Source of the DNA: Ruminococcus sp.
GTDB taxonomy: Bacteria > Bacillota > Clostridia > Oscillospirales > Ruminococcaceae
Direction of reading: 5' to 3'
DNA length: 64,000 nt
Assembly: GCF_019417665.1 (NCBI RefSeq)
Contig: NZ_DXUU01000003.1
Span: 62,001-126,000 of the forward strand
The notes under the pieces: generated by a model
Told to the model about the DNA's origin: nothing
The model's input: the letters and a program-made list of their open reading frames with translations, nothing else
Database searches by the model: none
Part shown: one piece after another, positions 8,149 to 17,610 of the stretch
Layout of the letters: the number at the start of each line of letters is the position of its first letter
Position numbering within the stretch: the first letter of the stretch is position 1
Position numbers and translations under genes: made by a program

Positions 8149-9909
8149 TTAATCATATGCGGCACTGCTGCCGTTTTCCTGCACAGATGCACCCTCTGCG
8201 ACATATTTTCCATATGGGAAACAAATTTTATCCGTTTCGCTGAGTCCGGAAAGGATCTCGATGGAATAACCGCCATAGATGATCTTTCCCGTCTGGATGA
8301 ACTGTTTTTCCAACTTGTGATCTTCAGACTCCCGCATGACATAATATTGCCCATTTTCCTGGCGCACATAGCTGACCGGAAGATAAAAATGTTCGCTATC
8401 TGTTTCACCGGTGAAGCTCAGACTCACATAGCTGCCCACGGAAAGCGTTGTGGCATCTGTCACAGTTGCCCGGAAAGGATACATGCTGTTATTGGGATTT
8501 TCCCCATAATTCTGAGAGTTATAGGAAATCGGTGTGGTGTCGATCTCCGTCACCTCTGCGGTAATCATTTCCCCGGTATCCCAGGAAGTGACGCTGATCA
8601 GCGACCCTATTGTCAACTTATCCAGATTCATTTCGCTGACGCCGCCTTGTACCATAACGCCGCCGCTGCCCTGCACTACCAGGTACGGCTCATTCTGTTC
8701 CAGAGATTCCACCGACTCTGCCACCTTTGTGACAACACCGTTGATCTTGGACAGTTCCTGTGCACTTTCCTCTTTTTCCGCTGCACTGTCATATTCGATC
8801 TGTGCCTTTTTCTGTGCGATTTCCAAAGATTGGATCTCGATTTCCTGCTCTGCGATCTTCTGTTTCAGCTGCGCACGGGAATACATATAGTTCTCCGAAT
8901 CCCCGGTACTTGCCAGAAGTGTAACAGATGCCATGGGGCGGATCATTGCAGTAGGTTCTGCCGCAGGCGTTGTTTCCGGAACTGTTTCCGTGAGTGTCGT
9001 TTCTGTATTGTCCGGTACTGTATCGGATGGCTCTGTCGGCGCTGTCGTATCCGGCTGAGTTGGTACTTCCGGCTCTGCCGCCGGATCATATGTGAATGTA
9101 CCGCCCACCTGAATGGTGCCGTACCATGTGCCGCCACCCCGGATCTGGACACCGCCGTCCTCTGTCACGTTGACCTGTTCGCCCAGTGTCCAATCTGCCA
9201 GGGTCATGCCGGAGAGGGTATCTCCACGCACCAGCCATGCGTAAAGGCTCATACCAGTCTCATCATAAACCACAAAAACCGCACAGCTTTTTGTATCCAG
9301 GATCTGCGCCAGAACAGCCTGTTTCACCACAGTTTGCCCTGTACAAGCGAACTGATAAGGATCTGTCTGAGTACCTGTTCCGGCGGCAGCCTGTGTCAGA
9401 TTTGAAACTTCTGACAATGTATTTGCCGGCGCATCCGGCTCCTCCCAATTGCCGGGATCATCCGGCGTTTCAGGATAGATCGGCGTTGCAGGTGCTTCCT
9501 CCGAGGGCTTCAGCTTTTTGATGCGCTCCAGTTCTTTCTTCGCCTGGCGGACATTATCCTCCGCTACTGCAAGGCTAGTCTTTTTCTGAGCAGCATCCAG
9601 CGCCACTGCGGTCATGTCATATTCCAGAAGCGGTGTTCCCACAGTGACAGTATCGCCCTCTTTCACCAATACCTTTTCGATCAGTTGATCGCTGGAAAGC
9701 ACCACATTCTGCACATCGCCGGAAATGACTGTGCCGTCCATGGAGATCTCATCGCCCCAATAATGATCCATAAGATTGGACACTGGGATCACATCCACCT
9801 TATGCTTTTCCGCCTGTTTCGACCGATAGAACAGCGTTCCGCCGGTGCCGCCTCCTGCCAGCACTGCCAGACAGATGACAGCGGTCAGGATCTTTTTTCC
9901 CTTTGTCAT
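8149..9909 (-). CDS. Membrane-fusion-type efflux adaptor with large insert at the coiled-coil tip
   Basis: HlyD/MacA-like adaptor, 586 aa, anchored by an N-terminal TM helix (about 7-28). Seen: lipoyl-like half (VLVKEGDTVTVGTPLLEYD, 80-98), first coiled-coil helix (about 100-135), then about 200 residues (136-340) not expected in this family, then the return helix (341-386), second lipoyl half (INGVVTKV) and beta-barrel. The insert has Pro/Thr/Glu-rich linkers around a compact segment (about 181-275, YQFACTGQTVVKQAVL...YGTIQVGGTFTYD). Its ATG overlaps the ATPase stop in ATGA, so translation is coupled. Usual MacA-like adaptors are about 370-450 aa. Function of the insert is unknown. Confidence 0.88.
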   Translation of the reverse strand: MTKGKKILTAVICLAVLAGGGTGGTLFYRSKQAEKHKVDVIPVSNLMDHYWGDEISMDGTVISGDVQNVVLSSDQLIEKVLVKEGDTVTVGTPLLEYDMTAVALDAAQKKTSLAVAEDNVRQAKKELERIKKLKPSEEAPATPIYPETPDDPGNWEEPDAPANTLSEVSNLTQAAAGTGTQTDPYQFACTGQTVVKQAVLAQILDTKSCAVFVVYDETGMSLYAWLVRGDTLSGMTLADWTLGEQVNVTEDGGVQIRGGGTWYGTIQVGGTFTYDPAAEPEVPTQPDTTAPTEPSDTVPDNTETTLTETVPETTPAAEPTAMIRPMASVTLLASTGDSENYMYSRAQLKQKIAEQEIEIQSLEIAQKKAQIEYDSAAEKEESAQELSKINGVVTKVAESVESLEQNEPYLVVQGSGGVMVQGGVSEMNLDKLTIGSLISVTSWDTGEMITAEVTEIDTTPISYNSQNYGENPNNSMYPFRATVTDATTLSVGSYVSLSFTGETDSEHFYLPVSYVRQENGQYYVMRESEDHKLEKQFIQTGKIIYGGYSIEILSGLSETDKICFPYGKYVAEGASVQENGSSAAYD

Positions 9910-10616
9910 GATGCATCATCCTCCTGTTCCGACATGGTTTCCTGAAAACCGCCCTGTTCCAGCTTTCCGTCACGGATGGTCACGATCCGTTCGGCATGCT
10001 GTGCAATTTCCGGTTCGTGGGTGATCATGACAATGGTAACGCCCTCTTGGTGAAGCTGTTCAAAAAGTCCCATGATCTGCTCCCCGGAACGGGTATCCAG
10101 TGCACCAGTAGGCTCATCTGCCAGCAGCAGTCTGGGATGACTCACCATGGCACGTGCAATTGCCACACGCTGTTTCTGACCGCCGGAGAGTTGGGTGGGC
10201 TTGAACTGAACACGATCCTCCAGACCCACCCGTGCCAGCATTTCCTTGGCACGAACAAGCCGATCTTTCTTGCGTACACCGGCATAAAGCAGCGGCAATG
10301 CGACATTTTCCAGCACCGATTGTCTCGGCAGCAGATTAAAATTCTGGAACACGAATCCGATCTTCTCATTGCGGATCACAGACAGCTGGTTGTCATTGCA
10401 CTGCGCCATATCCTGACCGTCAAAAGAATAGGAACCGCTTGTCTGCTGATCCAGCAGACCGATAATATTCATGAGCGTGGATTTTCCTGACCCGGAAGGC
10501 CCCATGATCGCCAGATATTCTCCTTCTTTCACCGCCAGATGGATGTGATGCAGCACGGGAACAGGTTCTTTTCCCTGCAAATAGGACTTACAAATATCAT
10601 GCAGCTCAAGTACCAT
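9906..10616 (-). CDS. ABC transporter ATP-binding protein (MacB/LolD type)
   Basis: ATPase driving the exporter. 236 aa with Walker A GPSGSGKST, Q-loop FVFQNFNLLPRQ, signature LSGGQKQRVAIARA, Walker B LLLADEP, and H-loop ITHEPE. Start chosen at ATG 10616 (MVLELHDICKSYL), which overlaps the upstream adaptor stop by 11 nt; an upstream in-frame ATG at 10670 would add 18 residues lacking family similarity and lies inside the adaptor gene. Short MacB/LolD-type ATPases pair with FtsX-like permeases, matching the gene two positions downstream. Confidence 0.95.
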   Translation of the reverse strand: MVLELHDICKSYLQGKEPVPVLHHIHLAVKEGEYLAIMGPSGSGKSTLMNIIGLLDQQTSGSYSFDGQDMAQCNDNQLSVIRNEKIGFVFQNFNLLPRQSVLENVALPLLYAGVRKKDRLVRAKEMLARVGLEDRVQFKPTQLSGGQKQRVAIARAMVSHPRLLLADEPTGALDTRSGEQIMGLFEQLHQEGVTIVMITHEPEIAQHAERIVTIRDGKLEQGGFQETMSEQEDDAS

Positions 10617-12033
10617 CTGCCGCACCGCCTTCCCCTGTATCACCGTCGGCAATTTCACTGTATGTCTCATCTATCACTTCGCCGTTTTCGTCATTCATCA
10701 TACCATCGTCTATCACTTCACCGTTTTCATCATTCATCATACCATCGTCTATCACTTCACCGTTTTCATCGTATACCACGCCATCGTCTATCGCTTCACC
10801 GTTTTCGTCGTATATCATGCCATCATCGGCAAGATCCCCCTCTTCCTCCATGGGAACATCATCAATATTTGTGGTAGTGCGCATTCCCGCTTCCAGATTA
10901 TCAGAGGGATAGGCAATGCAGTCGTCTTCCGACAGACCGCTGACTACTTCGCAGTCACCCATCATCTCATCGCTCTGTCCCAGTTCGACCTCACGCTTTT
11001 CCAGACGATCTCTCGAATCGGTTGCCCAAACATAGCTTTTGCCGTCCTCATCTGTCAAAACATAATCAGAATACAGCCAGATACCGTCCTTTTCCACAGT
11101 ATCTCCCATACTCGGTGACACCAAAAGATGCTGTCCCAGCATAAGTCCCTCGCTGGATTCCAGGGTCACATAAAAGGGATACTTGGATGCAGTTGTGTCG
11201 TCGCTGCCATCGTAGTAATTCATGTCATTCTGGTTGGTCTCCGGTTCAGAGCCGATCTCGGAGATGGTACCATTCCAGGAAGTGTCGTCGATCCGGGACT
11301 GTACTGTGACCGGCTCATCTGTGTACAGCATGTACATATTCTGCTCGCTGGCTGTACATTTCACACGGAATTCCCCATCCGATGTGATCTTCATGAGCAC
11401 ATCCGTACCGTCTGTCTGGAGTTGTTCCACTGTCTTAAGCGACTGCACTGTCCCGGCAATTTCAGCGGTGACTGTAGCATTGTTAATGGTATTTTGCAGC
11501 TTTTCCAGTTCGATCTTCTTGGTCTTGATATCATATTCTGTCTTAGCAATATCTGTTTCCAAAGACTGGATCTGTGTAGTATAAGTCAGCTTATCATCTG
11601 CACTGGCGGATTTCTTTTCGCTCTCCAACTGGGTGATCTGCTGCTTGCTGGCAGTGATCTCATTTTCCATCCGTTCGATCTCCACATTGCCCTGAGCAAG
11701 TTCCAGCTGCATGGATTCCACATCATATGTAAAAAGCGGATCGCCCGCCTCTACATGCGCTCCCTCCTGAACGGCAACATCTGAAATGGTCTTGGATAGA
11801 TCTGTCTTGATCTCCTTGGTCTCCTGAGGCTCTACCACTCCCGAAAAGCGCATATCAGAAATTGAGACAACAGCAGTGTTTACTTCTGACACCTGACACA
11901 CATATGCCAACCCGTCAGAATCGCCGTCCGTACGGAAATGCCGCCACAGCATGACACCGCCGACACCTGCCGCAACAGCCGCCGCCGTTACTCCGGCAAC
12001 AGTCCCTATGATAATTTTTCTGGATTTTCCCAT
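10606..12033 (-). CDS. Second efflux adaptor (HlyD family) with tandem acidic C-terminal repeats
   Basis: First gene of the exporter operon, 475 aa. N-terminal TM helix (about 7-26, IIIGTVAGVTAAAVAAGVGG), lipoyl-like VQEGAHVEAGDPLFTYD, a regular coiled-coil hairpin (about 110-185, MENEITASKQQITQLESEKK...IELEKLQNTI), lipoyl return and beta-barrel (about 190-380). The C-terminus (391-475) is highly acidic and carries 13-residue tandem repeats DENGEVIDDGMMN at 409-456, outside the conserved fold. It shares little sequence with the other adaptor in the operon. Start follows a GGAGGAAG site. Role: extracytoplasmic adaptor; repeat function unknown, perhaps cation or wall binding. Confidence 0.9.
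   Translation of the reverse strand: MGKSRKIIIGTVAGVTAAAVAAGVGGVMLWRHFRTDGDSDGLAYVCQVSEVNTAVVSISDMRFSGVVEPQETKEIKTDLSKTISDVAVQEGAHVEAGDPLFTYDVESMQLELAQGNVEIERMENEITASKQQITQLESEKKSASADDKLTYTTQIQSLETDIAKTEYDIKTKKIELEKLQNTINNATVTAEIAGTVQSLKTVEQLQTDGTDVLMKITSDGEFRVKCTASEQNMYMLYTDEPVTVQSRIDDTSWNGTISEIGSEPETNQNDMNYYDGSDDTTASKYPFYVTLESSEGLMLGQHLLVSPSMGDTVEKDGIWLYSDYVLTDEDGKSYVWATDSRDRLEKREVELGQSDEMMGDCEVVSGLSEDDCIAYPSDNLEAGMRTTTNIDDVPMEEEGDLADDGMIYDENGEAIDDGVVYDENGEVIDDGMMNDENGEVIDDGMMNDENGEVIDETYSEIADGDTGEGGAADGT
10666..10809 (-). repeat. 39-bp tandem repeat, about 3.7 copies
   Basis: Direct DNA repeats encode DENGEAIDDGVVY, DENGEVIDDGMMN (twice) and a partial unit. Units 2 and 3 are nearly identical at DNA level, indicating recent duplication. 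Confidence 0.95.
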
Positions 12034-12132
12034 ATTCCTTCCTCCCGATGCAGCATGTTACATTGCTGTATTGCCATGGTTTTCTCTATAACTGTTTTAG
12101 CTGTTGCATTTATCACACAACACCATAGTTAC

Positions 12133-12161
12133 AGTATAGCACAGTCTGCACGGAATGTCAA
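12133..12161 (-). promoter_or_regulatory. Sigma-A promoter of the ABC exporter operon
   Basis: Minus strand TTGACA (12156-12161), exact 17-nt spacer, TATACT (12133-12138); leader of about 95 nt to the first adaptor. Near-consensus. It shares the 332-bp intergenic stretch 12034-12365 with the divergent GH2 promoter; nothing else was found there. Confidence 0.8.
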
Positions 12162-12252
12162 CCTGTTTTTATCAGAAAAATCCAGAGCGCTACCGTACAA
12201 AGTTTTGTTGTCACAATGTACCGGCGATCACCAACAGAATAACTTGTTTTTC

Positions 12253-12281
12253 TTGACAGAATCTAGCGGACATGGTAAACT
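12253..12281 (+). promoter_or_regulatory. Sigma-A promoter of the GH2 gene
   Basis: TTGACA (12253-12258), 17-nt spacer, TAAACT (12276-12281), about 85 nt before the GH2 ATG. Confidence 0.7.
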
Positions 12282-12365
12282 AATCTTAGTTGAAATGCCC
12301 TTTTAAAATTTGTCCTATCTCCCATCTGGACAGGTTCTTATTTTTATCGAAAGGATTGCTGCAAT

Positions 12366-15164
12366 ATGCTGACAATGTATGATTTAACCGGTGTCTGGGA
12401 TTTTTCCATGGCACAGATGGCAAAGGGCATCTGCCCCTCTGCCTTTGACGACACCATTTCCCTGCCAGGCACAACCTCCCTTGCCAAAAAAGGCACACCC
12501 AATCTCAATCGGGAAACTGGCTTTCTCACAGATTCCTACGCCTTTGAAGGACAAGCATGGTTCCACAAAACTATCTATGTTCGCCCTGAACAACTAGGGA
12601 TGCCCATGAAACTGACCCTGGAGCGTACCCGTCTGACCACCCTTTGGATCAACGGCAAGTGCGTGGGTTCCTGCGACAGTCTGTGCACACCCCATGTTTA
12701 CGATATTTCCGAATATGTGACAAAACCACTGGTAGACATTACGATTCTGGTAGAAAATACAGGCTATCCCACAAAGGGCGGTCATCTGACTTCGCCGGAC
12801 ACCCAATCCAATTGGAACGGCATTACCGGCGAGATCAAACTGGAGGTATTTCCAGAGGTCTATACAGATCATATTCAGGCATACCCCAATCTGGAGAAGA
12901 AAAATGTTACATTGACCATGCAGCTTCACGGTGCAAAAAGCGCCGTGTTCTCCGCAGACGGTATTACTTGCGAGGAAAACGAAGAAGACCGCATTCCGCC
13001 CTTCCAGGCACAGATCACAGCAGACGAAACAGGAAAGGCGTCTATTACCATTCCCCTGGGAGAAACGGTCTATGCATGGAGTGAATACAGCCCCGCCCTA
13101 TATCTTATGACCTATCGGGTAAATGGCCATGATGTTGGAACGCTCAGTTTCGGACTGCGGCAATTCTGCGCCGACGGCAATCGCTTTACCATCAATGGTC
13201 AGCCCACCATGCTCCGAGGAAAACACGACGGCATGATCTTCCCCAGAACCGGCTATGCGCCCACCGATGTAAACGAATGGATTCGCATTCTGCAAGTTGC
13301 CAAGGACTATGGCATCAACCACTATCGATTCCACACCTGCTGTCCCCCGGATGCTGCATTTACAGCAGCAGATATTCTGGGCATTTACATGGAGCCGGAA
13401 CTGCCGTTCTGGGGCACGATCACCGCAAAAACAGATGAAAATCATAACGAAACTGAACAGCAATACCTCATTGAACTGGGTGACAAAATGCTGGAAACCT
13501 TCGGTAATCATCCCTCATTTGTCATGTTCTCCTTGGGTAACGAGCTTTGGGGCAGCCCGGAGCGCATCGGAGAGATCCTGCGGCATTACAAATCCTTGGA
13601 CGATCGGCATCTTTACACACAGGGCTGCAACAACTTCCAGCACTTCCCCATGATCCTGCCGGAAGATGATTACTATGTGGGCGTCCGTCTGAGCAAGGAA
13701 CGGCTCATCCGTGGTTCCTATGGTATGTGCGATGCGCCTCTGGGACATGTACAGACAGACAGACCCTGTACTATGCACAATTACGACGACATCATTTTTC
13801 CGAAACAAACAAAGGATACTGCAGCAGATGATGTACAGGAAATCGAGATCCAATATGGCACTGGCGTGAAGAAAGTCAAAGTCAGTAAATCTGACGGCGG
13901 TCTGATCCCTACAAAGCCCGTTATCAGCCACGAGATCGGACAGTATGAGGTATACCCTGATTTCAATGAGATCGAAAAGTACACCGGCCCATTAAAAGCA
14001 CGAAATTTCGAGATATTCCGGGAACGCCTGGTGGCAAAGGGAATGCTTGCCCAGGCAGATGATTTCTTCCGGTGCAGCGGCGCACTGGCGGCAGCATGTT
14101 ACAAAGAGGAGATCGAAGCGGCAATGCGTTCCCAGTATATAGCAGGATTCCAGCTGTTGGACTTACAGGATTTCAGCGGACAGGGCACGGCACTGGTGGG
14201 AATGCTGGACGCTTTCATGGAGAGCAAGGGACTGATCACACCGGAAGAATGGCGCATGTTCTGCTCTGACTGTGTGCTCCTGGCACAATTCCCATCCTAC
14301 GTGTGCATTACTGGTGAAATGTTTGTAGCAAAGGTTTCTCTGCGCACGACACTCCCCACTCTGCCGCAGCACTGTACCGCAGAATGGCTGCTGGTAACAG
14401 AAAACGGCGAGACGCTGGGCGAGGGCAGCTTCCCCATTACCGCAGAATCTGTCGGACTGATCGAGGTGGGCAGTATTTTCTGTCGGATGCCGGAGGAAAC
14501 GGCACATCCCCTGCGGATGCACCTGATCCTGTCTATTACCGATACAGATGTATGCAACGCCTATGACCTGATGCTCTATCCTGCCATCGGAATGCCTTCA
14601 CTGGAAAGTCGGAAAGATCTCTGCGTCACAGAAAATCTGGAAGAAGCTCTGTCGCAGCTGAAAAATGGCGGTCGTGTCCTCTACCTGCCCAAAGAAACAG
14701 CCCAGTCCATTCCGGGCTTTTACTGCACGGATTTCTGGTGTTATCCCATGTTCCGTGACATCTGCAACTGGATGAACAAGCCGGTTGCCGTGGGGACGAT
14801 GGGACTGTGCATTCAGGCGGATCACCCGGCACTGGAGCAATTCCCCACACAAGAATACAGTACGCCGCAGTGGTATGACATTGTGAGCAACGCAGACTGT
14901 GCCATTCTGGACGAAACACCGGAGGGATTCACACCCATCGTGCAGATGATCGACAACTTCGAACGCAACCACAAGCTGGGTATTGTCTGGGAGGCAAAGG
15001 TGGGCAGCGGCAGTCTGCTAGTCTGCACCAGCCGGCTTTCCAGTATTGCCACACGTCCAGAAGTACGTTGGTTCGCAAAGAGCCTTTTGGCGTATGCAGC
15101 TTCTGATGCGTTCCAGCCGGAACAAGAAATGACAGCGGAACAGCTGCAGCAAATCTTCAAATAA
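12366..15164 (+). CDS. Glycoside hydrolase family 2 enzyme, intracellular
   Basis: Clan GH-A retaining glycosidase of 932 aa. N-terminal jelly-roll beginning LTGVWDF, with AWFHKTIYV and TTLWINGKCVGS; Ig-like domain; TIM barrel with NGQPTMLRGKHDG and RFHTCCPPDAAF; acid/base Glu in SLGNELWG (E393); candidate nucleophile Glu in ISHEIGQYEVYPDF (E523); then QLLDLQDFSGQGTALVGMLDAF and an extra C-terminal region. No signal peptide, so it likely acts on imported oligosaccharides. The EIGQYEVYPDF branch is a GH2 subgroup distinct from LacZ; exact specificity cannot be assigned. Divergent from the exporter operon, upstream of the xylanase, each with its own promoter. Confidence 0.88.
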   Translation: MLTMYDLTGVWDFSMAQMAKGICPSAFDDTISLPGTTSLAKKGTPNLNRETGFLTDSYAFEGQAWFHKTIYVRPEQLGMPMKLTLERTRLTTLWINGKCVGSCDSLCTPHVYDISEYVTKPLVDITILVENTGYPTKGGHLTSPDTQSNWNGITGEIKLEVFPEVYTDHIQAYPNLEKKNVTLTMQLHGAKSAVFSADGITCEENEEDRIPPFQAQITADETGKASITIPLGETVYAWSEYSPALYLMTYRVNGHDVGTLSFGLRQFCADGNRFTINGQPTMLRGKHDGMIFPRTGYAPTDVNEWIRILQVAKDYGINHYRFHTCCPPDAAFTAADILGIYMEPELPFWGTITAKTDENHNETEQQYLIELGDKMLETFGNHPSFVMFSLGNELWGSPERIGEILRHYKSLDDRHLYTQGCNNFQHFPMILPEDDYYVGVRLSKERLIRGSYGMCDAPLGHVQTDRPCTMHNYDDIIFPKQTKDTAADDVQEIEIQYGTGVKKVKVSKSDGGLIPTKPVISHEIGQYEVYPDFNEIEKYTGPLKARNFEIFRERLVAKGMLAQADDFFRCSGALAAACYKEEIEAAMRSQYIAGFQLLDLQDFSGQGTALVGMLDAFMESKGLITPEEWRMFCSDCVLLAQFPSYVCITGEMFVAKVSLRTTLPTLPQHCTAEWLLVTENGETLGEGSFPITAESVGLIEVGSIFCRMPEETAHPLRMHLILSITDTDVCNAYDLMLYPAIGMPSLESRKDLCVTENLEEALSQLKNGGRVLYLPKETAQSIPGFYCTDFWCYPMFRDICNWMNKPVAVGTMGLCIQADHPALEQFPTQEYSTPQWYDIVSNADCAILDETPEGFTPIVQMIDNFERNHKLGIVWEAKVGSGSLLVCTSRLSSIATRPEVRWFAKSLLAYAASDAFQPEQEMTAEQLQQIFK

Positions 15165-15205
15165 AAATATCAGACAGTTTCACTGATATATTTTTGTGCA
15201 ATTGG

Positions 15206-15234
15206 TTGACATCTTCTCCGTAATGTGATAAAAT
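15206..15234 (+). promoter_or_regulatory. Sigma-A promoter of the xylanase gene
   Basis: TTGACA (15206-15211), 17-nt spacer, TAAAAT (15229-15234), 35 nt before the xylanase ATG. The short leader contrasts with the long leaders of other dockerin genes in the window. Confidence 0.75.
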
Positions 15235-15269
15235 ATATGTGTATTTATGCTTTTTGGGAGGACAGGTTT

Positions 15270-17180
15270 ATGAAATCAATGTTAGGAAAACGGATTCTGG
15301 CGGGTCTGCTGAGCACAGTGCTGTTGGGTGCAGCAGTTCCAACGGCAGGTGTGCTATCTACCCAATCAGAATCTTCCATTGTCAGTGCTGCGGAGGAAGA
15401 GGACGGTACTACCGTCATGTTTGCCGCAGACTTTGAGGACGGCGCAGTGGATGCCTTTACAGGCAGAGGCGGCGTGGAAACCATTGCTGCCACAACCGAG
15501 CAAGCGCATAGCGGTTCTTATTCCATGTGCATCAGCGACAGAGCAAAGAACTGGAATGGTCCTCAGATCCTGCTGGATGATATGCTGAAGGTGGGCGTGG
15601 AATACACCGTCAGTGCATATGTCAAAGCTGCATGGTACAACTCCATTAAATTGAGTATGGAATACACCGATGCAGCCGGCGAACGCCACTATAACAATCT
15701 CAGTTCTGTTGCAAATGAAGGCAGCGACTGGAGCGAATTTTCCAAGATCAAGTTCAGCATTCCGGAAAATGTCACAAAGGTATACCTCTACTTTGAGTGC
15801 AACGACCAGGCAAATCTCTATATAGATGACTTCGAGATCCGCACTGCACCAGTCTACAAAATCCAAGAGGACATCACATCCCTGAAAGACGCTTATGCAG
15901 ATTATTTCAAAGTGGGCACCGCAGTTACTACATCAGAACTTGCACCCCAGTCTGCAAAGGATCTGATCCTGAAGCATTTCAACAGCGTTACTCTGGGCAA
16001 CGAGCTGAAACCGGATGCCATTCTGGATCAGGCGGCTACCCTGGCAACAGGCAGCAACACCGATCCCCAGGTCAATCTGGCAAGCGCCAGATCCATTCTG
16101 GACTTCTGCCGGGACAATAACATTTCCGTAAGAGGTCACGTTCTCGTATGGCATCAACAGACACCGGACTGGTTCTTCAAAGAGGGCTTCGCTGATGACG
16201 GCGACTGGGTTTCCAAGGAAGTCATGCTGGAACGTCTGGAAAACTATATCAAGAATGTTTTCACCGCTGTAAAGACAGAATATCCCACTGTAGATTTCTA
16301 CGCATGGGACGTTGTGAATGAGTGCTGGCTGGATGACGGCAGCCATCGTCCGGCAGGTACACAGGCAGACAGTTCAAATAACTCTCTGTGGGTACAGATC
16401 TTCGGGGACAATTCTTTTATCGAACCGGCATTTGAATATGCCAGAAAGTATGCGCCGGAGGGCTGCAAGCTCTATTACAACGACTTCAACGAATATATGC
16501 CCGGCAAGACACAGGCCATCTATGATATGGCAATGGATCTGAAGGAAAAAGGACTCATCGACGGTATCGGTATGCAGTCACATCTGGATGTCAGATCTGG
16601 CAGCGATGCGTTCCCTTCTGCCAGTGCCTATAAAAAAGCCCTTGCAAAATTCGCAGAAACCGGTCTGGATATCCAGGTTACCGAACTGGATGCAACAGTA
16701 AACGACAATACTGAAACCGGATTCAAAGCACAGGCGCAGTATTACAGCGACATCATGGATGCCATTATAGAATATAAGGACAGCGTTTCTGCCGTAGTAT
16801 TCTGGGGCACAACAGACGACAAGAGTTGGCGTGCTTCCAGGTATCCGCTGCTGTTCAACGAAGACTTTACTGCAAAGCCGGCATACTATTCCATCATTGA
16901 TGGTCTGGAAGTTCCGGTCACCACGACTACTAGCACGACCACCAGCACTTCGGAAACAACAACCACAACAACGTCTCAACTGGAAGTCATTCCGGGAGAT
17001 GTCAACAGAGACAGCAAACTGAACGGCTTTGACTTATCGCTTATGCGGCAGCAGCTGATCTCATTTACAACGACTACAGTAGTCACTGACGCAGAATTTG
17101 CTGCTCTGGATATGACTCAGGACGGCATGTTCGGCACACCGGATGCAGTGGCACTGCTGCGATTTCTGCTTGGTGAATAA
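15270..17180 (+). CDS. Secreted endo-1,4-beta-xylanase: CBM22-like module, GH10, dockerin
   Basis: Cleaves xylan outside the cell, probably as a cellulosome enzyme. 636 aa from ATG 15270, which follows GGGAGGA; the upstream in-frame start at 15225 overlaps the promoter. Order: signal peptide (MLGKRILAGLLSTVLLGAAVP), CBM22/CBM4_9-like module (about 45-190, FEDGAVDAFTGRGG and ISDRAKNWNGP), GH10 barrel (about 200-535) with GHVLVWHQQTPDW, acid/base E351 in WDVVNE and nucleophile E472 in QVTELD, short Thr linker, C-terminal dockerin with GDVNRDSKLNGFDLSLMRQQL and a second loop DMTQDGMFGTPDAVALLRFLL. All catalytic residues present; intact. Confidence 0.95.
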   Translation: MKSMLGKRILAGLLSTVLLGAAVPTAGVLSTQSESSIVSAAEEEDGTTVMFAADFEDGAVDAFTGRGGVETIAATTEQAHSGSYSMCISDRAKNWNGPQILLDDMLKVGVEYTVSAYVKAAWYNSIKLSMEYTDAAGERHYNNLSSVANEGSDWSEFSKIKFSIPENVTKVYLYFECNDQANLYIDDFEIRTAPVYKIQEDITSLKDAYADYFKVGTAVTTSELAPQSAKDLILKHFNSVTLGNELKPDAILDQAATLATGSNTDPQVNLASARSILDFCRDNNISVRGHVLVWHQQTPDWFFKEGFADDGDWVSKEVMLERLENYIKNVFTAVKTEYPTVDFYAWDVVNECWLDDGSHRPAGTQADSSNNSLWVQIFGDNSFIEPAFEYARKYAPEGCKLYYNDFNEYMPGKTQAIYDMAMDLKEKGLIDGIGMQSHLDVRSGSDAFPSASAYKKALAKFAETGLDIQVTELDATVNDNTETGFKAQAQYYSDIMDAIIEYKDSVSAVVFWGTTDDKSWRASRYPLLFNEDFTAKPAYYSIIDGLEVPVTTTTSTTTSTSETTTTTTSQLEVIPGDVNRDSKLNGFDLSLMRQQLISFTTTTVVTDAEFAALDMTQDGMFGTPDAVALLRFLLGE

Positions 17181-17200
17181 AAACTAACCTTTATAGCACA

Positions 17201-17240
17201 AAAAGCACGGTTTTTCTGAAAAGATGAACCGTGCTTTTTT
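17201..17240. terminator. Bidirectional terminator between xylanase and DUF3783 gene
   Basis: Stem AAAAGCACGGTT (17201-17212) with AACCGTGCTTTT (17227-17238), T-run on plus and A-tract giving a U-run on minus; serves both convergent genes. Confidence 0.9.
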
Positions 17241-17244
17241 CATT

Positions 17245-17610
17245 TCATTTTTCTGCCATGGCACGCCGTTCCCGTTCCAGCTCATGCGCCAGCTGAAAGG
17301 CGTTCCAATTGCGATTGGTCTGGGTCAGCACTGCCTTATATGGGATCACCTGCCCAGCTGTCCGCAAAGTTTCCAGCAGACGGTCGATGCGGTTATTTTT
17401 CAGCCCGCACATGACCAGCATCCCTGTCCTCGGCAGTGTCGTATCTGCGGCTGCATCCGTGGAAACACTGACGTTGGCATAGCCGGCAAGGCTGCCCAGG
17501 CTTCGGGAATATTGTTCCGGTGGGACAATGATGGTGCGGAAACGGAGTTTTGCGGCGATTTGTTCCACTATCCCGGGGTCGGGCAGTCCGATGAGAAGCA
17601 GTTTTTCCAT
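17245..17610 (-). CDS. DUF3783-family small protein
   Basis: 121 aa from ATG 17610, which follows AAGGAG with 6-nt spacing. C-terminal KAVLTQTNRNWNAFQLAHELERERR matches the DUF3783 family as I recall it, a group of unknown function common in Clostridia. The N-terminus (LLLIGLPDPGIVEQIAAKL) resembles a small alpha/beta fold. Single gene, convergent with the xylanase, followed upstream by an AT-rich stretch (17640-17865) with no gene seen. Function unknown. Confidence 0.75.
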   Translation of the reverse strand: MEKLLLIGLPDPGIVEQIAAKLRFRTIIVPPEQYSRSLGSLAGYANVSVSTDAAADTTLPRTGMLVMCGLKNNRIDRLLETLRTAGQVIPYKAVLTQTNRNWNAFQLAHELERERRAMAEK

